A stretch of 64,000 nt of DNA. Origin: Methanobacteriota archaeon. Its GTDB lineage: Archaea; Methanobacteriota; Methanobacteria; Methanobacteriales; Methanobacteriaceae. This document shows, piece after piece, positions 53,221 to 62,827 of the stretch (within the stretch, counting starts at the first letter, position 1; each line of letters starts with the position of its first letter). The translations under genes were made by a program, and so were the position numbers. The notes beneath the pieces are model-generated. The model saw nothing but the letters and a program-made list of their open reading frames with translations. It was not told the origin of the DNA and made no database searches. The stretch is taken from assembly GCA_023411115.1 (NCBI GenBank), contig JAEYPF010000013.1:156008-220007 (forward strand). Reading direction: 5' to 3'.

Positions 53221-54810
53221 TTATTCAATGATCTTTGTAATTGTGCCAATCCCTTTACTCCGACCTTCTCTGAATATGATCTTTTGTCCTTCTTTAACAG
53301 AAAACGGCCTGTATTTAAACCGCATTCTAATTTTACCTGTATCTCCGGCAGACATATACTCTTTATCAAGGGGCTCAAAAATAACGGTTTCTGAAATTGT
53401 TTCAATGTGAGTTATGCATTCATAGCCTTCTCTAATAGTTGTGGGATGCACCAATATGGCAACATCGGCTTCAAATTCTCTAACTGGCATTGTTTCGTAC
53501 TTTGGATCGCATAAAATCATCCCTCTTTTAATATCATCGAGTTCTACGCCTTTTATTGAAATTCCAATGACGTCTCCAGCTTCAGCATGATCCTTTTTGT
53601 AGTAATGCATCTCAATGGATTTTACTCTAACATCCATGAATTTTCCAGATCCATCAGGACCTAAAAGTAGCTTATCGCCGCTTTTTACTTTTCCCTGTCT
53701 TATTGTACCACTTACAACTGCTCCAACACCTACAACGGAGTATATTTTATCTATATACATCATAAATGGTTTTAATGACTCTCCTTCTTTAGCTTCAACT
53801 TTGAGATTTAAAAATAATTCATCGAGGAGTTCCAAGCCTTCACCAGTTAATGATGAAGCATTTATTATAGGAACAAGATGCTGATTACCATTTTTTGCTA
53901 CAAATTTTGCATTTTCAATGGTTTTTATCATATAAGGAATTCTTCCAACTAATTTTAAAAGATCAAATACCTTATTTTTTGTTTCTTTTACTTTTTCCGT
54001 GCTTACAACGTCAATTTTTGTAATCACAACGATTAACGGTAAATCCATAGCCAGTATAATTCCAAGGTGTTCTTTGGTGATATGGGTTGGGCCTTGATCA
54101 GCTGCAACTGTGACAAGTCCATAATCTAGTTTTTGACCTACAATTCCTCTTATAGTTGTTCTAAGCCATGGTTCATGACCTACAGTATCTACAAAGCAAA
54201 TAAGTTTATCACAATCTTCAACGGCTTTTGCCTTTTCTTTTTTGTTCAGGGGATTTTTAACTCTCACTGGTTCCCTGTCGCAAAATCCATAGATCGCAAA
54301 TGAGAGATCTGCTGAAAGTCCCCTTTCTATTTCATGTTTTTGAAGATCCAGGAAGATTCTTGTCCTGCCAGAACCGTTATCGAGACTTCCTGTGGTTAAT
54401 GTTCCAATAAGAGTACTTTTTCCATGGTCTACATGTCCTGCAACGCCAACAAGCATATGGTCCTTTTTAGAAAGACCTTTTTTCCCAATAAATACTCGGG
54501 CTATCTGTCCGTTGTCTCCAGAATATTTTTCAACCTTTAAAATAGTGGCATTTATTTCTTCTGCAATATTTTTTAAAACAAATAGCGACTCTTCGATTTT
54601 TTCATCTGAGAGTCCTAATAGATTGCCATCATCATCTACTCCAATAAAATAAATGGCTTCTCCGCTACCCCGCTCCATTCTATACTTCATTTGAGAGGCA
54701 AGGCGTTGTTTTCTATCTTTTTGTAGATGATAACTACTTTTGAGGCTTTCTTTAAATTCTATATTTCTTCTTTCGCCCTTTTTTGTAATATTATAGATGC
54801 TGCTTGTCAT
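53221..54810 (-). CDS. GTPBP1-like translational GTPase
   Basis: Elongation-factor-like GTPase of 529 residues. G motifs: GVAGHVDHGKST (G1), DTVGHEPW (G3), VITKIDVV (G4), and later ASSLTGEG (G5). Domains II and III follow (VVGVGAVVSGTIRQGKVKSG region and the C-terminal barrel). An N-terminal extension of about 115 residues precedes the G domain, as in archaeal and eukaryotic GTPBP1. No ribosome binding site, but a TATA-like AATTATAAAA about 25 bases upstream suggests a leaderless mRNA. Confidence 0.9.
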   Translation of the reverse strand: MTSSIYNITKKGERRNIEFKESLKSSYHLQKDRKQRLASQMKYRMERGSGEAIYFIGVDDDGNLLGLSDEKIEESLFVLKNIAEEINATILKVEKYSGDNGQIARVFIGKKGLSKKDHMLVGVAGHVDHGKSTLIGTLTTGSLDNGSGRTRIFLDLQKHEIERGLSADLSFAIYGFCDREPVRVKNPLNKKEKAKAVEDCDKLICFVDTVGHEPWLRTTIRGIVGQKLDYGLVTVAADQGPTHITKEHLGIILAMDLPLIVVITKIDVVSTEKVKETKNKVFDLLKLVGRIPYMIKTIENAKFVAKNGNQHLVPIINASSLTGEGLELLDELFLNLKVEAKEGESLKPFMMYIDKIYSVVGVGAVVSGTIRQGKVKSGDKLLLGPDGSGKFMDVRVKSIEMHYYKKDHAEAGDVIGISIKGVELDDIKRGMILCDPKYETMPVREFEADVAILVHPTTIREGYECITHIETISETVIFEPLDKEYMSAGDTGKIRMRFKYRPFSVKEGQKIIFREGRSKGIGTITKIIE

Positions 54811-54880
54811 GAGATTAAATTATTTTTTTATAATTCTACTTTGTCAAATAGTGCTATAATTTTGCCTTAATTATTTAACG

Positions 54881-55093
54881 TCAGATTTTATCGGCGGTTG
54901 TAAAAACTGCACCACCATATTTTTCTTCCTGTAGCTCTCTAACCTTTTCAGCTGCAAGCTGCACATCTTCCGTTTTTGCAATGATGCGCCTGCTTTTTAC
55001 CTTAAATGTTTTACCGCAGACGCATTTTTTTTGCATGACTCCTTCTTTTGAGTACATTGCACGTCCACAGTCACATCTAAATATAATATACAT
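54881..55093 (-). CDS. DUF1922 zinc-ribbon protein
   Basis: Protein of 70 residues: CDCGRAMYS and CVCGKTF form a zinc ribbon, followed by a helical C-terminus. It matches the small DUF1922 family typified by MTH1184. GTGAT precedes the ATG. Function unknown. Confidence 0.85.
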   Translation of the reverse strand: MYIIFRCDCGRAMYSKEGVMQKKCVCGKTFKVKSRRIIAKTEDVQLAAEKVRELQEEKYGGAVFTTADKI

Positions 55094-55245
55094 ATAATCA
55101 CGAGTTATTTTGAATAAAGTATCATATCATTTATAAATTCACTCAATTGTATTAATAATGTATTCTTACTTTATTTAAAATTTTTCGAAAGAATAGAATT
55201 TAAAAATATTTGATTCAGTTAATGAAGTTTGCTTTTGTATTATAA

Positions 55246-56478
55246 TTATCCCCAACCAAAAATCTTGCCTAATATTGGATGAAATGTATTGATAATTATA
55301 GTGATTATTGGATTGATAATCGCATAAATTTTCACCAGTAATGGGTAAAATACATTGGGTACTGTAAGGATTGCACCTACTGTGGCACCAATATTGGTTC
55401 CGACCACAACTATTAAAACTCTAAAAAGGTTGTTATCCCAGAAATCCCTTAAAGTTTCACAATCTTTAAAATTTGCCAGATCTTCGACTCCTACTTTTCT
55501 TGATTTGGCCTCTACAATCCCTGAAAACCATCCTGCAGCAAGAAGTGGATGTAAAACAGTTAATGGGGCAACAATAAACGCTGTTATTGCAGAGTAAATC
55601 TTTGATCCTGATAAAATACAACCTGCAAAGGATAACCCGCTTGTCAGAAGCACATATTGAAAAATACTTGTCTGTATGTTAATTCCACTTAGAAATGCCA
55701 TTACAAATACTGCAATAAAAACAACAGGTATTAGAAATAATAAGACTTGCATAATGGAAAATCTCGATTTTTGAACATTTAAAAGTTCATAAAGTGGCGG
55801 AATCTTTTCGGGATCATTGATATATTTTGTAATTCCTTCTTTATGACCAGCACCAACCACTGCAACTATGTTTTCTTCAGGAATATCAAGGAGCATCTGA
55901 GCCATGTATTTATCCCTTTCATTTACAAGGACATCATACGCCTTGGGTGACATCTCCTGAAAATATTTCATGACTTCTTCAAGGGCATCTCCTTCAGTTA
56001 TGCTTTCAATATCTTCAATTTCTTCATCCTTGGTGAAGAAAGAGGATATTAACCCGTATACGAACTTCATTTTTTCAACAAAGCTCATTTTGTTTAAGGC
56101 ACGATTCAATGTGATGGTAATATCACGATCTATCAAAGCAACCTTTGCCCCTATCTCATCAGCTGCTTCTACAGCAGCCATCATTTCTGATCCTGGTTTT
56201 ACCCCTACATCGTCACCTATTCTGCGCTGCATGTAGGATAAAAAGCCGCTTACTAAAAATAATGTTAAATTATCGCCTTTTATCAATTTTTTAATTTCAA
56301 ATTCCTGTTTGGGGGGAGTTTTTCCTGTTTTTTCATTTAATAAATTAGTATAACGATTTAAATCTAACTCGACAGCGACTACATCGGGTTTTTTTTCTAA
56401 AATAGTAGCTTTAACCTTTTCAACACTTTTCTCTGATACGTGCGCTGTCCCGATTATTTCAAGTGATTCTGATGCCAT
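55246..56478 (-). CDS. TraB/PrgY-family membrane protein
   Basis: 410 residues: a soluble N-terminal TraB domain (GTAHVSEKSVEKVKA at 10-24, the second conserved motif VGAGHKEGI near 210) and a C-terminal part with about five helices from about 240 on. Relatives are thought to be membrane peptidases acting on small peptides such as pheromones. GTGAGAT precedes the ATG. comB follows upstream on the same strand. Confidence 0.87.
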   Translation of the reverse strand: MASESLEIIGTAHVSEKSVEKVKATILEKKPDVVAVELDLNRYTNLLNEKTGKTPPKQEFEIKKLIKGDNLTLFLVSGFLSYMQRRIGDDVGVKPGSEMMAAVEAADEIGAKVALIDRDITITLNRALNKMSFVEKMKFVYGLISSFFTKDEEIEDIESITEGDALEEVMKYFQEMSPKAYDVLVNERDKYMAQMLLDIPEENIVAVVGAGHKEGITKYINDPEKIPPLYELLNVQKSRFSIMQVLLFLIPVVFIAVFVMAFLSGINIQTSIFQYVLLTSGLSFAGCILSGSKIYSAITAFIVAPLTVLHPLLAAGWFSGIVEAKSRKVGVEDLANFKDCETLRDFWDNNLFRVLIVVVGTNIGATVGAILTVPNVFYPLLVKIYAIINPIITIIINTFHPILGKIFGWG

Positions 56479-56493
56479 AGAAATCTCACGTTT

Positions 56494-57168
56494 TTAATTT
56501 TTATCGATTTTTTTAATGATGTGTTTTTCATATATAGGGATAATATCATATATATCTTTTTTAATACTAAAACTTATGTCATCTGCAAATCCAAGCTTTT
56601 GAAGCCCCAAAGCTGAATTTGAGTTCATAACTGCGTTTCTAACCATTTCCTCATCTCTCGATGCCATGTATGCGGCCATTGCCATCTCATCCAGTTTATA
56701 ATTTGTAAGTCCGGATATTATCGCTCCGGCGCCAAGAAAATCTTCAATTGCAAATTTTCCTTTAACTCCTGCCATTACAATTTCTATATGGTTATCAGCA
56801 ATTTCAGCTGCCTTTGAAGCTACAGCTTTTGCATTTACAAAGGACCCAATGAGTACTTTTGCTTTCATTCCTTCGAGAATCCTCGTACCATTACTTGTGG
56901 TTAATACAAGAGTATCTCCATTGAAATTTTGTATTTCAACCGGTGAATTTCCAGTGTCAAACCCATCAATAGTTGCACCTTCTCTTTCACCTGCAAGAAC
57001 TGCACCATGCTCTTTGGCGAGTCCTATTGCTTTATTTTTATCTTTTACAGCTATAATTTTATTGAAATTATTTAAAGCGGTGGTTATGGTAGTACTAGCT
57101 CTTAAAACGTCCACCATAATCGCAACATCTTTAGAATATGATTTATCTAAACTTAGGGAAACTAACAT
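56494..57168 (-). CDS. comB: 2-phosphosulfolactate phosphatase
   Basis: Dephosphorylates 2-phosphosulfolactate in coenzyme M synthesis. The N-terminal VDVLRASTTITTAL, the middle GEREGATIDGFDTGNSP and LTTSNGTRIL are ComB signatures. The length of 224 residues is normal. No comA, comC, comD or comE is in the window. Confidence 0.93.
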   Translation of the reverse strand: MLVSLSLDKSYSKDVAIMVDVLRASTTITTALNNFNKIIAVKDKNKAIGLAKEHGAVLAGEREGATIDGFDTGNSPVEIQNFNGDTLVLTTSNGTRILEGMKAKVLIGSFVNAKAVASKAAEIADNHIEIVMAGVKGKFAIEDFLGAGAIISGLTNYKLDEMAMAAYMASRDEEMVRNAVMNSNSALGLQKLGFADDISFSIKKDIYDIIPIYEKHIIKKIDKN

Positions 57169-57218
57169 TAAAAAACACCAAAAATAGAATCTAATTAAAA
57201 AACGAAATTAGGAGGAGA

Positions 57219-57431
57219 TTAATCGATCTTTTCAGCAAAACCAAAGCGTCTTCTTACAGAAACAATTTTAACTCTGACTTCCTCTCCAGCTTTTGTACCT
57301 GGCACAAATACCACAAAACCATTTATACGGGTAATGCCATCGCCTTCTTTACCCACATCTTCTATTTTAACATCATATTCTTCCCCTTCTTTAATAGGGG
57401 CAGTTTTTGGACCTTGATCTGTTCCGAACAA
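57219..57431 (-). CDS. TRAM-domain protein (copy 2)
   Basis: Single TRAM domain of 70 residues (EGEEYDVKIEDVGKEGDG to FGFAEKID), a likely RNA chaperone paralogous to 22939-23172. The frame is open to a TTG at 57449, but the TTG at 57431 has GGAAGTGAATGAA before it, the same layout as copy 1, and is the better start. Confidence 0.85.
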   Translation of the reverse strand: MFGTDQGPKTAPIKEGEEYDVKIEDVGKEGDGITRINGFVVFVPGTKAGEEVRVKIVSVRRRFGFAEKID

Positions 57432-57600
57432 TTCATTCACTTCCTTCAACCAAAGATGGTCTTATATAATATACGGTTAAGTTATTATATAAATGTTTTT
57501 ATAAATTATCAGAAACTGCTTATTTGTATTTATGATAATTTAAAGCTTTGTAAGACTATTTAAGTGTAATTAATCAGTAAATGATCTTCGAATATATTTG

Positions 57601-57626
57601 AATCAGATATATTTTTTAATCTGATT
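57601..57626. repeat. 8-bp inverted repeat in a divergent promoter region
   Basis: AATCAGAT (57601-57608) and ATCTGATT (57619-57626) form a perfect inverted repeat with a 10-base AT-rich centre, about 100 bases before the plus-strand gene at 57728. The rest of the spacer 57450-57727 is AT-rich with no gene. Confidence 0.35.
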
Positions 57627-57727
57627 TACATATTCTAGAAATAGAGAATAAAATCTAGCGAAATTAAAAGTTAATTTTATGACATATTATTACAATTTTA
57701 AAACAGTGTTTATAAGGGGATGATTGA

Positions 57728-57985
57728 TTGAATAAAGATGATAGGGCTGTAGAATCAATTATAGAAGAATATAAAATGAGCATGGGTGGATCTTTTTTCA
57801 ATAAAATACCTGATAAAGATTTGGAATTAGAGGTATTAAAAATTGAAAATGGAGTAGATAAACATCTTTTCAATACCTATAAGTTACTTTCAATTTATGA
57901 TAGTTTATCTGAGTATAATAAAAGGGAATTTTTCCAGAAAGTAACAGCAGCACTTATTGAATTCAATGAGCAGGTTGAGAAATAG
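57728..57985 (+). CDS. Small protein of unknown function
   Basis: Predicted 85-residue acidic, helical protein starting MNKDDRAVESIIEEY, with no recognised motif. The start is a TTG after AAGGGGATGAT. Base composition looks like that of its neighbours. Confidence 0.45.
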   Translation: MNKDDRAVESIIEEYKMSMGGSFFNKIPDKDLELEVLKIENGVDKHLFNTYKLLSIYDSLSEYNKREFFQKVTAALIEFNEQVEK

Positions 57986-58060
57986 ATCATAATTCAATCT
58001 AAACTATGAATCATTAAATTTAAAAAATAAATGTGAAGAATGTTATTTTTTGAGTTTTAG

Positions 58061-58324
58061 TTATTCTCCACCAGTTATAACATCCATATCTTCTTGAGTA
58101 AGAACTTTTCCTTTTAATAGTACTTTTTCTCCAATTGTATCGATCATATCACAGGGAATGATCCTTTTTTCACCCCGTCCAATTTTACCAGTGAGACCTC
58201 CTTCTCTAAGTACAAGGCCTTCTATTCTACGGTTTCTGAGATTTAAATCAATATCTTCTACTTCACCGATTGAGTTTCCTTTATCGTCTATTACTTCTTT
58301 ACCTTTAATATCGTCTATTTTCAC
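58061..58324 (-). CDS. PRC-barrel domain protein
   Basis: Single PRC-barrel of 87 residues: MKIDDIKGKEVIDDKGNSIG then a second half ending GEKVLLKGKVLTQ. Such proteins in archaea help cell division or RNA processing. GTG 58324, four bases after GGTGAT, is preferred to the GTG at 58333, which lies inside that site. Confidence 0.83.
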   Translation of the reverse strand: MKIDDIKGKEVIDDKGNSIGEVEDIDLNLRNRRIEGLVLREGGLTGKIGRGEKRIIPCDMIDTIGEKVLLKGKVLTQEDMDVITGGE

Positions 58325-58482
58325 ATTAATCACCTTTTAAATCTGATTGCATATTTTAAACCATTTTTGCTTTACATGATGCATGTAGTAAAATATCATT
58401 ATGTGTTACTAATTATGTACTTATTAATATTAGAGTTTAACTAAAGCATCAAATTTAAATATTTTAACACTAAGGATAGACC

Positions 58483-59004
58483 ATGAAATCTTCCTTAAAA
58501 ATAGTAACAACTCCAATGTGTGAAGAAATCGTGAGACTTGCTGGTATTTCAAACTATGTGGTAAGTAAAACTCCTGATTCAGTTGGAGCAGATATAGCAG
58601 TTGTTTTATCAGAAACCACGCTATCGACTAAATCTATTAAAATTAAGCTGAATACATTTTCACAGATTAAAGAAAGTATAGAAATGCTTTCAAAAATATT
58701 TGGGAGCGTTCCTTTAAATTATGAAATAAAAAAAACTGTAGATTCAAAGAAAAGTGAGAATCGAAAGATAAAAGTAAAAGTTTATTCAAAGTTTTTAAAA
58801 GAGATAGTAGAAGATATGGACTTCAGTATAGTGGATGAAGATTATGATTTTGTAGTTTACCCTGATTATATGAAAAATAAAATAATAAATGAAAATGCAG
58901 GCACTGTTGAAATACCATCCCATAAAAACGTGCCGTTAAACGCGATAAAAAGAGTTGAAATGCGGTATAATATCTTGGAGAAAAAATTATGTATGAAACC
59001 CTAA
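58483..59004 (+). CDS. Methanogen-conserved protein encoded with Mmp7
   Basis: Protein of 173 residues in two alpha/beta halves. I cannot assign it to a known marker family. It overlaps mmp7 by 16 bases, so the two are translated together, and a role in MCR activation is likely by association only. Visible segments: MCEEIVRLAGISNYVV and DYDFVVYPDYMK. Confidence 0.6.
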   Translation: MKSSLKIVTTPMCEEIVRLAGISNYVVSKTPDSVGADIAVVLSETTLSTKSIKIKLNTFSQIKESIEMLSKIFGSVPLNYEIKKTVDSKKSENRKIKVKVYSKFLKEIVEDMDFSIVDEDYDFVVYPDYMKNKIINENAGTVEIPSHKNVPLNAIKRVEMRYNILEKKLCMKP

Positions 59005-59900
59005 CTTATACTGGCGGAGTTCATAAGCATGAAGAGATAACAGAGCTTATAGAGGATTTAGGTGGGTTTGTACTACAGGAAAACCTGAGTCAAATGGATC
59101 TTGTCATAACTCTAGCAGTTCCAATAGAAGACGTTGATAAAGTACAGGAAAAGGCAAAAGAACTCCTTGGAACAATAAAAATTGCCCCAATGGCAGGTAC
59201 AGAAATTGCTATAGTTTCTCCAACTCTTGCACGGCAGCACCTTCCCCATTCTGCCTGTGATATTTCAGAGTACCTTAGAAGGTACGGAGCAAAGGACAAC
59301 ATGATTGGACTTTCCCGGGGGGCTGGAAAAGGTATATCCCGGATCTCAGAGGATGAAAAAAAGCTTATAGAAGAGCATGATCTGGCCGTTTTTGCACTTG
59401 GGAGCTTTAGAGAATGTATATTAAATAAAACACATCTTTTTGAAGATCTTGAAATTCCAGTGGTTGTAACAGGAGCACCTGAAATTGATGTAAATGATAT
59501 TCCGGGAGCAAGTGCGTACATTGGGGGATTAGGTAGAATTCCAAGTAGGCTCAAGCGTGGAGAGCACATTAGAGCACTTAGAAATTTGGCTGACACTGTT
59601 GAAGGGATTTTAGATAGTAGAAGAAAAGAAATAACTGAAGATCCACCTATCGTGCCGTCAATACTTGTTAAAACGGAAATTGAAAACCAGATATCTGCAA
59701 TAAAAGAAGTTTACTCGCCAGCACCAGTTGTAAGTCAGCTGGATGGAGTAAGGGTTAAACTGGACTATAATAGATACAAAGATGAAATTGGCGAGGTTAA
59801 AGTGGATGAATATGTTTTAGAGGACGTCTCTGAAATAAAGAAATCTTTAATGTATGATTATACCTTGATTAAACTGTTACCTGAATCTTCAATTATTTAA
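58989..59900 (+). CDS. mmp7: Methanogenesis marker protein 7 (MCR activation component)
   Basis: Conserved methanogen protein of 303 residues found in the ATP-dependent complex (A3a) that activates methyl-coenzyme M reductase. Recognised from MYETLTYTGGVHKHEEITEL, MAGTEIAIVSPTLARQHLPH and AYIGGLGRIPSRLKRGEHIR (cores IVSPTLARQHLPH and GGLGRIPSRLKRG). A Cys occurs in HSACDIS and another in FRECILN. The start lies inside the upstream gene. A hairpin follows the stop. Confidence 0.88.
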   Translation: MYETLTYTGGVHKHEEITELIEDLGGFVLQENLSQMDLVITLAVPIEDVDKVQEKAKELLGTIKIAPMAGTEIAIVSPTLARQHLPHSACDISEYLRRYGAKDNMIGLSRGAGKGISRISEDEKKLIEEHDLAVFALGSFRECILNKTHLFEDLEIPVVVTGAPEIDVNDIPGASAYIGGLGRIPSRLKRGEHIRALRNLADTVEGILDSRRKEITEDPPIVPSILVKTEIENQISAIKEVYSPAPVVSQLDGVRVKLDYNRYKDEIGEVKVDEYVLEDVSEIKKSLMYDYTLIKLLPESSII

Positions 59901-59935
59901 CTAATGATTATTTTAGTTAATTACGGGATTCTTCT
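59897..59935 (+). terminator. mmp7 terminator hairpin
   Basis: TTAACTAA (59897-59904, overlapping the stop codon) pairs with TTAGTTAA (59913-59920), followed by T-rich DNA. Confidence 0.45.
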
Positions 59936-60091
59936 ATTTTATAATTAATTCAGGTAATTTCATACAACCTCTTTTTAATTTTGGTATTATTAGATGTATT
60001 TATGAAAAAATTAAATAATATGTAGCATATATAAACAAACAGCAGTAATTTCATCGAATTAAAAGACTATTTTATACTGGAGTTTAAAAAA

Positions 60092-61162
60092 ATGAGAAGA
60101 ATCATTCAGCTTACTTTATTTTTATCCATGTTTCTTTTAGCGTTTTTAGCTCTTGACTACTATATTTTCAATAGACTTGGTACATTGTTAAGTATATCGC
60201 AGGTTATAATCACTGCATTGATAATTGTATTCACATTAGCTTATCCTGTTGCTTCGATACTTGAAAGTACTGTATCTAATGGATTTACACGTATAATTTA
60301 TACATTATCGGCAGCATGGTTGGGTATTGCTATTTCGTTGTTGTATACACTTATTGCTTATGAAATAGTGAATTTTGTATTCCAAATTCCCCCATTTACT
60401 GCAGGAATTGCAGTACTGATAATTGCAGCAGTCATAAGTGCATACTCAATAATTAACAGCTTAAATTTGAATGTTAAGGAAATTGAAATACGAATTCCGA
60501 ATTTGGAAAGAGAAATGAGGATTGTTCAATTAAGTGACACTCATATTGGGCCTATAAGAAATTCGGGATTCATGAAAGAAATAGTTAAAAAAACAGAAGC
60601 GTTAGATCCTGATGTGGTCCTAATAACAGGAGATCTAGTTGAAGGTACTGTGGGGTTGCATCCATCAATGTTTGATTCTATAAATAAGTTGGAAGCCCCT
60701 GTTTTATTCATAACTGGAAATCATGACATGTATGAAGGGCTTGAAAGTGTTTTTGAAGTCCTTAAAACTACAAAAATAAGAATAATGAATGATGAAATCA
60801 TTGAATTTAAAGGTTTACAGATAGTTGGAGTAAATTACTCCTATGAATTCAACCGTCTTAAGAAGGTACTGTCTCAACTGGATATTGATAAGTCTAAACC
60901 TTCTCTTTTAATGTATCATGTACCTACAGAGATTGAAGCCGCAAATGAAGCTGGTATCAATCTGCAGCTTTCAGGACATACTCATAAAGGACAGATGTTT
61001 CCATTTAATTTTCTTGGAAGGCTTTTCTTCCGATACTTCAATGGATTGTATAATTACAACGGGACACAACTTTATGTATCGCCAGGTACAGGAACTTGGG
61101 GTCCTCCAATGAGGTCAGGTTCTAAAAGCGAGATAACATTAATTAATCTCAAAAAGAAGTGA
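60092..61162 (+). CDS. Membrane-anchored metallophosphoesterase
   Basis: 356 residues: four hydrophobic helices in the first 135, then a calcineurin-like phosphoesterase domain with LSDTHIGP, ITGDLVEG, TGNHDMYEG, LMYHVP and SGHTHKGQMF. It resembles the YaeI/YkuE-type enzymes that cleave UDP-diacylglucosamine or unknown phospholipid-linked substrates. Single-gene unit. Confidence 0.88.
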   Translation: MRRIIQLTLFLSMFLLAFLALDYYIFNRLGTLLSISQVIITALIIVFTLAYPVASILESTVSNGFTRIIYTLSAAWLGIAISLLYTLIAYEIVNFVFQIPPFTAGIAVLIIAAVISAYSIINSLNLNVKEIEIRIPNLEREMRIVQLSDTHIGPIRNSGFMKEIVKKTEALDPDVVLITGDLVEGTVGLHPSMFDSINKLEAPVLFITGNHDMYEGLESVFEVLKTTKIRIMNDEIIEFKGLQIVGVNYSYEFNRLKKVLSQLDIDKSKPSLLMYHVPTEIEAANEAGINLQLSGHTHKGQMFPFNFLGRLFFRYFNGLYNYNGTQLYVSPGTGTWGPPMRSGSKSEITLINLKKK

Positions 61163-61251
61163 TTTAGGATATATGGGGCTATATATTTTGGTGTTGTTGA
61201 ATATAAACTTTATAAGTAATCAAAAATAATAAAAGAGTAATAATATATTCT

Positions 61252-62499
61252 TTATTTTCTAACTCCAAAGAAGTTTATTGCACCTATTAAATCTTCAAAA
61301 GCAATTAGTTCGCGTTTAAGTATATCATTACGGCTTAAAGTTCCACTCATTTCTCCATCAACAGTCAGTTTATCAGGTCCTCTTGCAACGAGCCTATCAA
61401 CACCGTCACGACTTAAAATTTCAGCTGCCTTTTTGTCATGTACAAATGCACGGCCAGGAATTATTACAGTTTCTTTTAACTGGCTGATATCTACTTCCTC
61501 TAGGTCTTTCTGCGTAATGAGACATCCGATATCCTGATCTACCGCAACCACGTTTACATGATCATCAGCTTCAATGCTTTCAATTATTTTTTCTATGAAA
61601 GGGGCAGCAATATTACTTGTTAATATCGTGGCCTCTGAAGTGACTTTAGATAATATATCCAGATATTCCTTATTTTTATCCTTTGAAATTGCAAAAGGAG
61701 TATCATTTTCAGGATCACAAAGAGGAGTACCTGTAACTTTGAGATTAAATTCGTCGTTAATTTTTCTAACCAGCGCTTCAAATTCATCAAGCCCGTGAGG
61801 AGTTACTCCATCTAATACAGGTTCATTACCTAATATTAAACCTTGATTTCTGAAATTTGCAAATCTCATGAGTATAAAAGCTTTAGCACCCCAATCTTCT
61901 AAAGTGGAACATGTTTTATATAAATCTTCACCATCATTTACTCCTGGCACTATTACAGAGGCAGCGTGAACCTCTGAACTTTCACAGAATATCTGAAGTG
62001 CTTTAAGAGATTCTTCTGGAGTTTTATCATTTACCCATTCTCTTCTTATCTGGGGGTCAGTTGAAAATACTGTAAATGTTACTTCATTTACTTCCCTTGA
62101 AACAAGCTCTTCGGCCATTTTAGCATCATCTATGCCCTTACCGCTGGTGTATCCAAGATGCATCGGAAGTCCAAAATCAGAAAATGCAGAAGCAATATCT
62201 AAAAGATGAGGATAACAGCTTACATCGCCTCCACCACTTATATTTACTTTGAGGTTGGCATCGCGATAGTTACCTAACATAAGAGAGCTTTGTACAGAAC
62301 TAACTACTAAAAAAGGTTGAAGAAACTCACTTTTGGTTTCTCTGATTCCAGATGTACAATTATCGCATCCTACTCGACTAGGAGAACAATTCTTACATCC
62401 TAAAGCTTCTATGCCTTTTACTTTTCTAAAATAACAGTATTTACAAAAACCTCTACAGTCCTTCCCAGGTATTCCACCTACATCAGCTACAATTTGCAT
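61252..62499 (-). CDS. mmp10: MCR arginine methyltransferase Mmp10 (radical SAM)
   Basis: Cobalamin-dependent radical SAM enzyme that methylates the C5 of an active-site arginine in McrA. The motif CRGFCKYC (CxxxCxxC, residues 14-21) binds the cluster, and a second Cys group, CKNCSPSRVGCDNC, forms the family's iron loop. The 415-residue length is normal. It is divergent from mcrB, the operon of its target. Confidence 0.92.
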   Translation of the reverse strand: MQIVADVGGIPGKDCRGFCKYCYFRKVKGIEALGCKNCSPSRVGCDNCTSGIRETKSEFLQPFLVVSSVQSSLMLGNYRDANLKVNISGGGDVSCYPHLLDIASAFSDFGLPMHLGYTSGKGIDDAKMAEELVSREVNEVTFTVFSTDPQIRREWVNDKTPEESLKALQIFCESSEVHAASVIVPGVNDGEDLYKTCSTLEDWGAKAFILMRFANFRNQGLILGNEPVLDGVTPHGLDEFEALVRKINDEFNLKVTGTPLCDPENDTPFAISKDKNKEYLDILSKVTSEATILTSNIAAPFIEKIIESIEADDHVNVVAVDQDIGCLITQKDLEEVDISQLKETVIIPGRAFVHDKKAAEILSRDGVDRLVARGPDKLTVDGEMSGTLSRNDILKRELIAFEDLIGAINFFGVRK

Positions 62500-62827
62500 A
62501 GTATCTACTTTGTTTTTGGGTAAGTAAAATAAATAATTATCTCTTTATTTAGACCAATAAAACAAAAAATTTCTCAAAAAATTGAACTAATTGCATCAAA
62601 AAATGACAATATATACTAGAATAAGATAAGCAGATTATACTTTATAAATCTTTCTACTTGAATCAGAAAGAAAGTTTAATAATATATAAAACAACAAATT
62701 CAGTTCCGTATATCAATATGTACTCAAAATGATTCCTTATAAATGAATGTTGGCATAGCCAAATTTTCTGGGATGATTGATACTTTAAATATAAATTGGT
62801 ATACGAAAATTTCTCAGGAGGGAAAAA
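62500..62827 (+). promoter_or_regulatory. mmp10/mcrB divergent promoter region
   Basis: No gene. On the plus strand TATATAAA (62683-62690) is the best TATA box for the mcr operon and gives a leader of about 115 bases; a second AT-rich box (TTTAAATATAAA, 62784-62795) is close to the start. TTGGC-ATA-GCCAA (62750-62762) is a palindrome between them. AGGAGGG (62816-62822) is the ribosome binding site. Confidence 0.5.

Noticed and set aside
53157..53405. Minus-strand frame at the end of the GTPBP1-like gene
   Set aside because: Overlaps the conserved C-terminal domain of the GTPase in another frame and has no upstream ribosome binding site.
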